From Rothia mucilaginosa (GTDB lineage: Bacteria; Actinomycetota; Actinomycetes; Actinomycetales; Micrococcaceae), in assembly GCF_001548235.1 (NCBI RefSeq), contig NZ_AP014938.1, forward strand, positions 930,001-994,000: a stretch of DNA of 64,000 nt, written 5' to 3'. Shown piece by piece: positions 25,340-33,535 of this stretch (position 1 is its first letter; each line of letters begins with the position of its first letter). Made by a program: the position numbers and the translations under genes. The notes beneath the pieces were generated by a model. The model was not told where the DNA came from and did not search any database. It was given only the letters and a program-made list of their open reading frames with translations.

Positions 25340-27127
25340 ATGTCACGTCACATTACACTCGACCATATTTCGTACGCACATCCGGGTGAGCCCCCGCTTT
25401 TCACCGACCTTTCCGCGGTATTTTCTGCGCCACTCACCGGGCTTATCGGCGATAACGGCGCCGGAAAAACTACCCTCTTCAGACTTATTCTTGGCGACAT
25501 AAACCCTAGTCAAGGGATAATCAGCACCCCACCGCGCATAGCGTACCTACCGCAAGATTTAGGGTTGAGTGGGCATCAGCATCTTGCTGATATTTTTGGA
25601 ATTACAAAAATACTGCAGGCGCTTGATGCACTGGAATCGGGCGACTATTCCCCCTGCCTTTACGACACCATAGGCGACGCCTGGGATATTGAAGAACGTA
25701 CCCTCGCAGCCCTTGCCGAACATGGTTTTGGTCCTGCCCTCACTACGACCGATACACAGGCCCGTCGCAACCTTCTGATGCGTCCTCTTAGCACCTTTTC
25801 AGGTGGTCAGACGGTCACAGCCGCACTCACCGCGCTTCTATATTCAAACCCCGAGTTCATTCTGCTGGATGAGCCCACAAATAATCTGGATTCTTCGGCG
25901 AAGAATCGGCTTTATACGGCTCTTGAAACCCTCACCTGCCCGGCACTCATCATTAGCCACGACCGCGATCTGCTGGAGCACGTGAACGTGATTGCCGAGC
26001 TTCACGCCGACCGCCAGGGGCTGGCGCATCTGCGCCTCTTCGAGGGTAACTACAGCACATACCGGCAGGCACTGGACACCGAGCAGCAGGCGGCTCAGCG
26101 TCGCGTGACCGAGGCGAAGAATGAGGCGCGTAAGGCTGTGCGTGAGCGCACCGAGAACCAGATTAAGCTCGATCGCAACGCCCGCCGAGGCCGCGAATTT
26201 GAACGGTCAAAGCGGAAACCTGGCATGGCTATGGGCCTGGATAAAAACAGTTCAGAGCGCTCTGCCGGGAAACTTCACACAGCCCACGAAAGCATGGTGG
26301 CGGATGCACGTGCAGCAGTTGGAGAAGCCCAAGAGAACCTGCGCGTGCAGGAGCGTATCTATCTGGAACTTGTTCAGGATGCGCTCCCATTGGGGCGGAA
26401 AGTACTGGAATTACATCGGGTGAAGAACAACTCTTGCGCATCTACACCACAGAGCACCGACCTTAAGAATGCATACACCCAAAACACCGTTTCACGTGAA
26501 ACACAACCTTATAAAGTTGATTATCTGCTTCAAATCCAAGATTTTCCCGAGGTTCTTATCCTGACCGGACCCGAACACCTGCACATCACGGGCGCAAACG
26601 GCAGTGGCAAGACTGTGCTTCTCAATGCGATAGCGCACGCGAATGACCCTGATTACCGTTCCCCAGTGCCGCCTGCATACCAAGTGCTCTACCGCCTGGA
26701 CAACACCGCATACCTGCCGCAGCGCATCATCCTCGACCCGGAGCTCACCCTCCTTGAAACCGTACAGAGGGCGAATCCCGGTGCGAGCGAACAGCATCTG
26801 CGTGACCAGCTGGCGCGCCTGCTCTTCCGTCGCGAAAGCGTACATCAGCGCATTGGGGATTTATCCGGAGGTGAGCGCTTCCGTGTCGCGGTGGCGCAGG
26901 TACTTCTGGCCAACCCGGTGCCGCAGCTACTCATATTGGATGAGCCGACGAATAACCTCGATATTTCCTCGGTGGATTGGCTGGTGCAGGCGCTCGAAGC
27001 ATACACCGGCGCGCTCATTGTGGTGAGCCATGATGAGGACTTCTGCCGCCGCATCCGCATTGACCGCACACTCAACCTTTCAACAAAAACTCTCGGGAAG
27101 GAACCATTCAGGGAATCAGCACGCTGA
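25340..27127 (+). CDS. ABC-F ATPase, probable antibiotic ribosome-protection protein (paralog 1)
   Basis: A 595-residue soluble protein with two ABC domains and no membrane part. Walker A sites: GDNGAGKTT (near 37) and GANGSGKTV (near 417). Signatures: FSGGQTVTAA (near 153) and LSGGERFRVA (near 508). Walker B: LLDEPTNNLD in both halves. The inter-domain linker (about 240-380) is charged and coiled, the part that in ABC-F proteins reaches the ribosomal peptidyl-transferase centre. Actinobacterial relatives (TlrC, LmrC, OleB types) give macrolide or lincosamide resistance. The start at 25340 has GAAGGA nine bases upstream; an in-frame ATG at 25277 lies right at the terminator's end. A parS-like palindrome is embedded at 26489. 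Drug specificity is not visible. Confidence 0.88.
   Translation: MSRHITLDHISYAHPGEPPLFTDLSAVFSAPLTGLIGDNGAGKTTLFRLILGDINPSQGIISTPPRIAYLPQDLGLSGHQHLADIFGITKILQALDALESGDYSPCLYDTIGDAWDIEERTLAALAEHGFGPALTTTDTQARRNLLMRPLSTFSGGQTVTAALTALLYSNPEFILLDEPTNNLDSSAKNRLYTALETLTCPALIISHDRDLLEHVNVIAELHADRQGLAHLRLFEGNYSTYRQALDTEQQAAQRRVTEAKNEARKAVRERTENQIKLDRNARRGREFERSKRKPGMAMGLDKNSSERSAGKLHTAHESMVADARAAVGEAQENLRVQERIYLELVQDALPLGRKVLELHRVKNNSCASTPQSTDLKNAYTQNTVSRETQPYKVDYLLQIQDFPEVLILTGPEHLHITGANGSGKTVLLNAIAHANDPDYRSPVPPAYQVLYRLDNTAYLPQRIILDPELTLLETVQRANPGASEQHLRDQLARLLFRRESVHQRIGDLSGGERFRVAVAQVLLANPVPQLLILDEPTNNLDISSVDWLVQALEAYTGALIVVSHDEDFCRRIRIDRTLNLSTKTLGKEPFRESAR
26488..26503. promoter_or_regulatory. 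parS-like ParB binding site (1)
   Basis: GTTTCACGTGAAAC (26489-26502) is a perfect 14-bp palindrome, matching 15 of 16 bases of the parS consensus TGTTTCACGTGAAACA. It is read as V-S-R-E-T inside the linker before the second ABC domain. Confidence 0.82.
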
Positions 27128-27308
27128 ATCTTCTCCTACAGGGGAGGGTGTTTGACTCAGCGCCCAGTCAGTTCCTATGCTGGAGTCCTCAGCTCTCTTC
27201 CGACGCCGCCCCATCGTGGGGGTAGTTACGGAGCTGAACGTATCGTTTGACCGAAGCCACCCAAGGCGCGACCGGGGCGGTATTCGGAATCTAGGAGGCA
27301 TCAAAGAA

Positions 27309-27326
27309 ATGACCCACCGAGCATAA
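27309..27326 (+). CDS. Leader peptide MTHRA (upstream ORF, copy 2)
   Basis: Identical in sequence and ribosome-site spacing to the leader ORF at 25119. Confidence 0.72.
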   Translation: MTHRA

Positions 27327-27430
27327 GCCCGGACTCAGAAGAATTTTTCGCGTGCTCACGCAGCTTTTTGCACAGACACATTCTCCCTGCGCACTTCCAT
27401 TTTTCTGCGTGTCTCCATCAGCGCGCACGC

Positions 27431-27471
27431 ACCCGGGCACAGGTACATCCACCGTTACGCTCGGGTTTTTT
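27431..27471 (+). terminator. Leader terminator, copy 2
   Basis: ACCCGGGC (27431-27438), 20-base loop identical to copy 1, GCTCGGGT (27459-27466), six T. Confidence 0.85.
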
Positions 27472-27604
27472 CGCGCTCTTTTTGGGGCGATCCTCTTACC
27501 GCCACGCGCTCAGCATAGGCACCCCCAAACCGCCGGCACACTACTGCAACGCACCACCGTCGGAGTTTGAGAGCACCCGAGCATCCATACCTCAAGGAGC
27601 TCGT

Positions 27605-29431
27605 ATGACACACGTACTTCAGCCGCAGGCGACCTTTCCCCGTTCCGCTTCTTCCCGCGATGCCCGCTCGCACGCCACTTCCCACGCGGCGGCGCACATT
27701 AGTATCGCTCATCTGCACTTTGCGCACCCGAGCCAGCCTCCGCTTTTTGCGAACCTTTCGGCGGTATTTTCGGCGTCTCTAACCGGCCTTATTGGCGATA
27801 ATGGTTGCGGAAAAACAACCCTCATGAGGTTGATTTTGGGCGATTTGACCCCGAGTTCCGGTTCTTTGGCGGCGCCGGAACACATGGCGTATCTACCTCA
27901 AGATTTGGGCCTGGACCGGGAGCAGACCCTCGCCGAGCTCTGCGGAATCTCCGAGATTCTGCGGGCGCTACAGGCGGTGGAATCCGGCGAGTACTCCCCC
28001 GAACTCTATGAGACCATCGGGGATAACTGGGACGTTGAGGAGCGCACCCTGGCGGCTCTTGCGACCTACGGTTTCACCCCGGCGGCACTGATTGATCGAG
28101 ACAACCCGGAGGCGATTCGGGCACTCTTTGCCCGCAGCATGCGCAGCTTCTCCGGTGGCGAAGCGGTTATTGCTGCACTTGCCTCGCTGATGATTTCTGA
28201 CCCCGAGTTCATTCTGCTCGACGAGCCGACGAACAACCTGGACTCCGCGGCGAAGGCTCAGCTCTTCGCCGCGTTGGAGGCGCTACCCTGCCCGGCGCTC
28301 ATCATTAGCCACGACCGCGATCTGCTGGAGCGTGTGAACGTGATTGCCGAGCTTCACGCCGACCGCCAGGGGCTGGCTCACCTGCGCCTCTTCGAGGGTA
28401 ACTACAGCACCTACCGGCAGGCGCTGGACACCGAACAGCAGGCGGCTCAGCGTCGCGTGAGTGAGGCGAAGAACCGGGTGCGTTCGGCGCATCGTGAGTG
28501 GGTGCAGGCGCAGGAGATTATCTCGAAGAACATGGCACAGGTCTGGAAGGACGACCAGCCGGACACGATTCTCGACCTCGCCAAGGACGCCTCACGTCAG
28601 GCGGCGGCAAAGCTTCGAGTTCTGCGCATCGGCAAGCAGGAGCAGGCTCAGGAGGAATACCAGAACGCCCAGGATGAGGTGCGCGTGCAGGAGAAAATCT
28701 ATGCCGAGCTGAGCCAGCAGCCCCTACCCGCGGGGCGCAAGGTACTGGAGCTGCACAGGGTTGATTCTCGTGGGACTAACCCTCAGCAGGTTTCACGTGA
28801 AACATTTACCACTCAGCAACCCACTAAGGTTGATTCTCTGCATTTTTCACCCGTTGAGGCAGATGGCGAGAGCCGGCAGGGAACCCCTGCGGAGCACCCC
28901 GAACACCTGATTCTCAGCGGCCCCGAGCATCTGCGCATCACCGGTGCGAACGGCAGCGGCAAGACCACCCTCCTTGAGGCAATTGCCCACGCAAAAGACC
29001 CGGAGTACCGCTCCCCCGTGCAGCCCGCCTACCGGGTCGACTATTGCCTCGAGGGGGCCTACATTCCCCAGCGCATCACCCTCGACCCGCAGCTCACCCT
29101 CCTGCAGAGCGTGCAGCGGACTAACCCCGGCGTGAGCGAGCAGCATCTGCGTGACCAGTTGGCGCGCCTGCTTTTCCGCCGTGAGAGCGTGCACCATAAG
29201 ACCGGTGAGCTCTCCGGCGGTGAGCGTTTCCGCGCAGCGGTGGCGCAGGTGCTTCTGGCAGATCCGGTGCCGCAGCTACTCATGCTGGATGAGCCGACGA
29301 ATAACCTCGATATTTCTTCGGTGGATTGGCTGGTGCAGGCGCTCGAAGCCTACACCGGTGCGCTTATCGTGGTGAGCCATGATGAGGATTTCTGCCGCCG
29401 CATCCGCATTGACCGCACGCTGGCGCTCTAG
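27605..29431 (+). CDS. ABC-F ATPase, probable antibiotic ribosome-protection protein (paralog 2)
   Basis: A 608-residue paralog of the preceding gene with the same two-ABC layout. Walker A: GDNGCGKTT (near 64) and GANGSGKTT (near 447). Signatures: FSGGEAVIAA (near 182) and LSGGERFRAA (near 536). Walker B: LLDEPTNNLD twice. The start at 27605 has AAGGAG five bases upstream. Compared with paralog 1 it has about 30 extra N-terminal residues and a different linker centre, but long stretches (about 28290-28470 and 29215-29420) are nearly identical in DNA to paralog 1, which suggests duplication followed by gene conversion. It carries a parS-like site at 28790. Two copies may widen the set of drugs tolerated; that is inference. 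Confidence 0.88.
   Translation: MTHVLQPQATFPRSASSRDARSHATSHAAAHISIAHLHFAHPSQPPLFANLSAVFSASLTGLIGDNGCGKTTLMRLILGDLTPSSGSLAAPEHMAYLPQDLGLDREQTLAELCGISEILRALQAVESGEYSPELYETIGDNWDVEERTLAALATYGFTPAALIDRDNPEAIRALFARSMRSFSGGEAVIAALASLMISDPEFILLDEPTNNLDSAAKAQLFAALEALPCPALIISHDRDLLERVNVIAELHADRQGLAHLRLFEGNYSTYRQALDTEQQAAQRRVSEAKNRVRSAHREWVQAQEIISKNMAQVWKDDQPDTILDLAKDASRQAAAKLRVLRIGKQEQAQEEYQNAQDEVRVQEKIYAELSQQPLPAGRKVLELHRVDSRGTNPQQVSRETFTTQQPTKVDSLHFSPVEADGESRQGTPAEHPEHLILSGPEHLRITGANGSGKTTLLEAIAHAKDPEYRSPVQPAYRVDYCLEGAYIPQRITLDPQLTLLQSVQRTNPGVSEQHLRDQLARLLFRRESVHHKTGELSGGERFRAAVAQVLLADPVPQLLMLDEPTNNLDISSVDWLVQALEAYTGALIVVSHDEDFCRRIRIDRTLAL
28789..28804. promoter_or_regulatory. parS-like ParB binding site (2)
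   Basis: GTTTCACGTGAAAC (28790-28803), again matching 15 of 16 parS consensus bases and again read as V-S-R-E-T at the equivalent linker position of the second ABC-F gene, although the bases around it differ. Confidence 0.82.
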
Positions 29432-29470
29432 GGTTCCACCCCCGGAGCAACATCTGAATACAACAAACGA

Positions 29471-29506
29471 GTGCCCGGCACCTCCGAATATGGAGGCGCC
29501 GGGCAC
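29471..29506. terminator. Hairpin terminator between convergent genes
   Basis: GTGCCCGGC and CCTCC (29471-29485) pair with GGAGG and GCCGGGCAC (29492-29506). It separates the second ABC-F gene from sodA. Confidence 0.85.
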
Positions 29507-29558
29507 CCGTTTCAGTTACCTCACCGCGGCCACTTCACCGCGCTGACGAAAATCTAGA

Positions 29559-30182
29559 TTAGAGGACCAGGCCCTTGGTCTGGGACACTGCGCGCTCGAA
29601 GCGAGCCTGAACGTCAGCCCAGTTCACAATGTTCCAGAATGCCTTGACGTACTCGCCCTTGACGTTCTGGTAGTCCAGGTAGAATGCGTGCTCCCACATG
29701 TCCAGCTGCAGAACGGGGATCAGCGCAACGGAGATGTTGCCCTGCTGGTCGTAAAGCTGCTCGATGATGAGGCGCTTGCCAACGGTGTCCCATGCGAGGA
29801 TTGCCCAGCCGGAGCCCTGAATGGTCAGTGCAACATTGGTGAAGTGCTCACGGAACTTGTCGAAGGAGCCGAAGAACTCGTCGATTGCTGCTGCCAGCTC
29901 GCCGGTGGGCTTGTCGCCACCCTCGGGGGACAGGTTGTTCCAGAAGATGGAGTGGTTGGTGTGGCCACCCAGGTTGAACGCCAGGTCCTTGGAGAGCTTG
30001 GAGACGTTGCCGTATGCACCGTTCTCGCGTGCCTCTTCAAGCTGCTCGAGAGCTGCGTTAGCGCCTGCAACGTATGCTGCGTGGTGCTTGTCGTGGTGCA
30101 GCTCCATGATCTTTGCGGAGATGTGGGGCTCGAGCGCCGCGTAGTCGTAGGGGAGCTCGGGGAGGGTGTACTTTTCAGCCAT
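29559..30182 (-). CDS. sodA: Superoxide dismutase (Mn/Fe family)
   Basis: A 207-residue cytoplasmic enzyme that converts superoxide to hydrogen peroxide and oxygen. Metal ligands are visible: His near 27 ([12 protein letters not shown]), His near 81 ([11 protein letters not shown]), and DMWEHAFY with Asp and His near 165-169. Gln in DQQGN (near 150) occupies the metal-specificity position and favours manganese, where iron or cambialistic actinobacterial enzymes often have His. The start at 30182 is chosen for the AAAGG eight bases upstream; a longer in-frame start adds five residues. It is monocistronic and borders the DnaA-box region. Confidence 0.95.
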   Translation of the reverse strand: MAEKYTLPELPYDYAALEPHISAKIMELHHDKHHAAYVAGANAALEQLEEARENGAYGNVSKLSKDLAFNLGGHTNHSIFWNNLSPEGGDKPTGELAAAIDEFFGSFDKFREHFTNVALTIQGSGWAILAWDTVGKRLIIEQLYDQQGNISVALIPVLQLDMWEHAFYLDYQNVKGEYVKAFWNIVNWADVQARFERAVSQTKGLVL

Positions 30183-30421
30183 GATGATGCCTTTCATTAG
30201 AAAACTTGGCTTGTATTAAAGATTACCAGCGTAGCGTTTACTTTACTTTTCATGAGTTGGGGAGCGTCACATTTATGTAAGACCTCGCTCGAACCTGTGG
30301 ATTTTAGGCAAAGACTTTTCCCCACACCTGTGGATAACCCTGTGTATCAACAGGATTTTCAGGTTTGGCACCCTATTCTGCCTTGAAATACCGGGGTATG
30401 CACTCATATGAATAACAGTGC

Positions 30422-30461
30422 TGTAAGTTCTCCACACTGTGGATAACTACTGTGGATAACA
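30422..30461 (+). repeat. Double DnaA-box unit, copy A
   Basis: Begins TGTAAGTTCTCCACACTG and holds two TGTGGATAA boxes 13 bases apart. It pairs with copy B at 30797-30836. Confidence 0.9.
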
Positions 30462-30796
30462 TCCTATTTTGGGGATGCGCGGGGGATAAACTGCAGAATT
30501 TTCGCCCTCATTCGAGGCGTTTTTCCTTCTACTAGCCAAAATATTGAGTGCCAACAGAGCCGCCGAGCGATCTTACGCGCCTCCTTACGCCGGAGGCGGT
30601 GGATTAAGTGCACAGGGTTATCCACAGCTGTGGAAATTTTCGGGTTCCGCGGATTTAAAGATAAAAAGGTCTTCTGTTTAAGAACTTACCCTCGGTTTTA
30701 ATGGTCGTGAAAGCCTGTAATTACAAGAATTTTTCTGTAGCACTCTTAAATTAAACCTGGGGAGGACCTCGATTCTGCTCTGCCAAATCACATGCG

Positions 30797-30836
30797 TGTA
30801 AGTTCTCCACACTGTGGATAACCCCTGTGGATAACA
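30797..30836 (+). repeat. Double DnaA-box unit, copy B
   Basis: Same as copy A except CCC instead of TAC between the boxes. Confidence 0.9.
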
Positions 30837-30860
30837 CTTCTGACGCGATACGGCGCAACA

Positions 30861-31692
30861 ATACCGCGGACACACGGCACCACCACACAACACAAACCAC
30901 ACCGTGCAGCTACACCCCACAGCTACACAGGGCAGATACACAGCACAGGTGTTTACGCTTCCTCCCCCGACTCTGCCCCGGCTCGTACAGCGCTCTTGCG
31001 GCGCCGATATGAAGGCAAAGAAAAAGAGCACCCGACCATTGGATGCTCTTAGAGTGAGTTGATAGAAATTTGAGTTAAAAAGATACGGTACGGAATGCAG
31101 CCCAACCACGAACTGCACCCGCACCGCACATCCGTCGGTAGAAATACGAGTTACTCGTACACCGACGACAATCACCGATAAATAGAGAGTCGAACCTATC
31201 GAAGCGAGCTTCCGGTCTCGCCTCGGAGGCTTCCTTCGACCCCGTTATGTAATTAGTGTACACGGTTTCATTACGGTTGCAAAGCCAAAACCAAGATTTT
31301 TTTAAAAATTTTGTTATCGTTTCGTTATTTTTCACCCTTGGCAAGCTCTTTACACTCCCTAGAATTTTCACTCAACCCCCTAAAAACCTTGATATTCCGC
31401 GGAAGTTAGCATTATGCACGGAAGTGCTTCTTGGTACGGTCTTGTCTATACTTGTACCGGAAATCTTTTTGAATATGTCGTATTTCACTTGCTTACCCCG
31501 GGTATTTGCAGTCACTGCGTGCAAAAAGATACCCCTGGCGCCCCTCAAAAAATTAGCACCAAAGTGTCAAGCATTACTTGACCGTACCAATTTTGAGTCA
31601 CCTAGTCAGACCTTTCGCTACAATGGGTGCCAACACGCCACTTCTCTCTTTAATAAGAGAGCTCCATATCCGATAAAAGAGGAATCAATCCC
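30861..31692. other. Intergenic region with hairpins and AT-rich tract
   Basis: No convincing gene. Hairpin CGTCGGT/ACCGACG with inner ACGAG/CTCGT lies at 31133-31167. AAGAGCA/TGCTCTT (about 31025-31051) is followed on the minus strand by a T-rich run, so a short minus-strand transcript may end there. A very AT-rich tract at 31294-31333 could be an unwinding element next to the DnaA boxes. TACAAT at 31619-31624 is a likely -10 for the marR gene. A long rightward frame (31256-31921) enters marR out of phase and is rejected. Confidence 0.5.
31644..31661 (+). promoter_or_regulatory. Palindrome upstream of marR, candidate operator
   Basis: CTCTCTT-TAAT-AAGAGAG is a perfect 7-bp inverted repeat, 20 bases after a TACAAT -10 and 31 bases before the GTG start. 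The position suits autoregulation by the MarR protein. Confidence 0.5.
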
Positions 31693-32244
31693 GTGTCCAC
31701 ACCAACCACGTCTGCGCAGCGGTCTGACAATACCGCACACAGCGAATCCATCCAGTGGCTCTCCCAGCAAGAGCGAGAAGGCTGGCTCTTTATCAGCTCC
31801 ATCATCTTCAGCCTCACCCGCAAACTGGAAAACCAGCTGCAGAGCGAAGCTGGCATTAGTTTTGTCGAATACATGGTGCTCGCGATGCTCTCCGAGTCCA
31901 AGGATCATTCCCTCACCATGACCGAGCTGGCAATTACTACCAACACCCTCCCGGCACGCCTCTCCCGCGTTGTAGCACGCCTGGAGAAGGATGGATACGT
32001 CCGCCGCTCCCTCAGTGTAGAAGACCGCCGCGTCAGCATCTGCCATTTGCTCCCCGCAGGCGAGCAGAAGGTGCAGGAGGTCGCACCCGGCCACGTGAGC
32101 GAAGTACGCCGCCAGATTTTCGACCACCTGACCACCGAACAGGTTGAGCATCTCGCAGAAATCGGCGAGGCAGTCCTCGGCAACACCCCCTCAAACGTCA
32201 TCTCGATTGATGCACTGCAGCGTGGGGACTACCCCACACAATAA
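31693..32244 (+). CDS. MarR family transcriptional regulator
   Basis: A 183-residue winged-helix regulator. The DNA-binding region is LTMTELAITTNTLPARLSRV followed by the wing LEKDGYVRRSLSVEDRRVSI, the standard MarR pattern with DxR at the wing tip. The N-terminal helix SIIFSLTRKLENQLQ and the C-terminal helices form the dimer. GTG start at 31693 with AGAGGA upstream. It is not obviously paired with a transporter; the next gene is ferritin, behind a terminator. It may sense oxidants or phenolics, but this cannot be told. No conserved redox cysteine is near the N-terminus. Confidence 0.9.
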   Translation: MSTPTTSAQRSDNTAHSESIQWLSQQEREGWLFISSIIFSLTRKLENQLQSEAGISFVEYMVLAMLSESKDHSLTMTELAITTNTLPARLSRVVARLEKDGYVRRSLSVEDRRVSICHLLPAGEQKVQEVAPGHVSEVRRQIFDHLTTEQVEHLAEIGEAVLGNTPSNVISIDALQRGDYPTQ

Positions 32245-32278
32245 CCTCCTCCGCCTTCGGGCGAGAGTTGAGAGAACC

Positions 32279-32323
32279 AGAGATAAGGCACATTCCCCAC
32301 CGGGAACGTGCCTTATCTCTTTA
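32279..32323 (+). terminator. Intrinsic terminator after marR
   Basis: AGAGATAAGGCAC and TTCCC pair with GGGAA and GTGCCTTATCTCT, ending at 32320 and followed by TTT. Confidence 0.95.
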
Positions 32324-32765
32324 ATAGATTTCTTAAATAGGCTCTTGCAGTCGCGAGCACTGCGGTACGCATGAACCTTAAAACCGCCTAAAGTTGCCCC
32401 GGGCATCGATACATGCGAAGAATTTTAAAAAATTTTTGCGGTATCACGTACCGCTTTGAAATGTCGGATGACCGGCTGTCGGGCGCCGGAGCATCATGCA
32501 TGTACGCGGGATGTTGGGGTATCTAATGCCGCTTTAAACCGCGAAATCTCAAGGAAACGCACCCAATACCACTCAATCCAAAGAAAGTATTCAGGGCATC
32601 CACACTAAGGGTTGTGGTGACAATATGTCAGGGGTACCTTATCTGATTCACCGATTAGCCTTTTCTCTCTGTACATGACGCACCCTACCCCTTACGATAA
32701 ATATCAACAGGTTGCACCGCGCCATCCCGGCACCTAAAAGCAACCACCATATAAGGAGAAACCAT
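32324..32765 (+). other. Long upstream region of ferritin
   Basis: Mostly AT-rich and non-coding. A possible promoter is TTGTGG (32612-32617), 17 bases, TACCTT (32635-32640). I looked for an IdeR iron box and found only partial similarity around 32630-32660, so none is claimed. Confidence 0.35.
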
Positions 32766-33290
32766 ATGTCTAAGTCTTTCTACGACCTTCTGAACGAGCA
32801 GATTGGCCACGAATTCGCAGCATCTCACCAGTACCTGTCCATGGCTATCTGGCTCGACGGTGAGGACCTGCCCCAGCTGGCTAAGTTCTTCTACCAGCAG
32901 TCCCTCGAAGAGCGCGAGCACGCACTCATGATGGTTCAGTACAAGCTGGACCGCGGCCACAAGGTCGAGATCCCCGCTGTTCCCGCTGTGAAGAACGACT
33001 TCGCGAACGTTCAGGAAATCGTTGACATGTCCCTGGCACAGGAGAAGGTTGTCACCGGTCAGATCGAGGCTCTGTTCTCCGCAGCACGCGCTGAGAACTA
33101 CGCACTGGGCGAGCAGTTCATCCTCTGGTTCCTGAAGGAACAGGTTGAGGAAGTTGCAACCATGGAGACCCTGGTGACCATCGTGAAGCGCGCAAACGGC
33201 AACCTCTTCGACCTGGAGAACTACGTTGCACGCGAGCTGGCACACGACCACGGCCAGGAGTCCGGCGCACCCGCTATCGCAGGCGCATAA
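32766..33290 (+). CDS. Ferritin-like iron storage protein
   Basis: A 174-residue non-haem ferritin that oxidises ferrous iron and stores it inside a 24-subunit shell. Ferroxidase-centre residues are visible: Glu in NEQIGHEFAASHQY (near 17), Glu/Glu/His in SLEEREHALMM (about 48-53), Glu in SLAQEKVV (near 94) and Gln in FLKEQVEE (near 127). No haem-binding Met of bacterioferritin is evident. The start at 32766 has AAGGAG seven bases upstream. Codon bias indicates high expression. It is monocistronic, between terminators. Confidence 0.93.
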   Translation: MSKSFYDLLNEQIGHEFAASHQYLSMAIWLDGEDLPQLAKFFYQQSLEEREHALMMVQYKLDRGHKVEIPAVPAVKNDFANVQEIVDMSLAQEKVVTGQIEALFSAARAENYALGEQFILWFLKEQVEEVATMETLVTIVKRANGNLFDLENYVARELAHDHGQESGAPAIAGA

Positions 33291-33349
33291 TCTCGCATTC
33301 GCACGACTAGAGCGCTAGTCAAACACGCAGAATACCTGCAGAAATACTA

Positions 33350-33394
33350 AAACGTTCCGCCCTCACCGCACCACGCGGCGAGGGCGGAACGTTT
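33350..33394 (+). terminator. Intrinsic terminator after ferritin
   Basis: AAACGTTCCGCCCTC (33350-33364) pairs with GAGGGCGGAACGTTT (33380-33394), with an inner CCGC/GCGG. Confidence 0.93.
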
Positions 33395-33535
33395 ATGCAT
33401 ATACGCCATAAAAGCACACCGCGGTGCACCGTCCAGGAGCTAAAAGCCGCCAGCGGGTACTCGAATGCTCATACAGTGCAGAGTAAACTTAAAAGCCTTA
33501 GATGCCGCATAATATCGCGGCAGAAAGAGGAGAGA

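Larger units (their letters stand above)
27152..27475 (+). promoter_or_regulatory. Attenuator leader of the second ABC-F gene (copy 2)
   Basis: Same plan as copy 1: TTGACT (27152-27157), 18 bases, TATGCT (27176-27181). Hairpin I uses CAGCTC (27190-27195) with GAGCTG (27231-27236), a differently built but still paired stem. Hairpin II is CCGAA/TTCGG (27251-27255, 27283-27287) with CCACCC/GGGCGG. Then AGGAGG, the leader ORF at 27309, GCCCGG (27327-27332), hairpin III GCGTGCT/AGCGCGC (G-U in place of G-C) and ACGCAG/CTGCGT (27350-27426), and the terminator at 27431-27471. The promoter begins 24 bases after the first ABC-F stop, so each gene has its own switch. Confidence 0.82.
30183..30860. other. 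DnaA-box cluster, candidate replication origin
   Basis: Six perfect TTATCCACA boxes (either strand) lie at 30329-30337, 30438-30446, 30451-30459, 30618-30626, 30813-30821 and 30826-30834, with near matches at 30296 and 30629. Two 40-base copies of a double-box unit (30422-30461 and 30797-30836) differ only in a 3-base spacer. AT-rich stretches follow at 30640-30760 and 31294-31333. No gene is supported here. dnaA and dnaN are not in the window, so this may be oriC or a DnaA-titrating site. Confidence 0.75.

Noticed and set aside
31180..31250. tRNA or tmRNA-like end (GGTTCGACTC) on the minus strand
   Set aside because: Only a T-arm-like string; no acceptor stem or other arms could be folded.
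31075..31371. 98-codon - strand frame near the DnaA boxes
   Set aside because: Overlaps strong hairpins and has no ribosome site or protein-like features; more likely RNA or nothing.
31256..31921. 221-codon + strand frame before and into marR
   Set aside because: Crosses an AT-rich non-coding stretch and enters marR out of frame; no ribosome site or domain.
32620..32660. IdeR/DtxR iron box upstream of ferritin
   Set aside because: Only a partial match to the TTAGGTTAGSCTAACCTAA pattern; not better than chance by eye.
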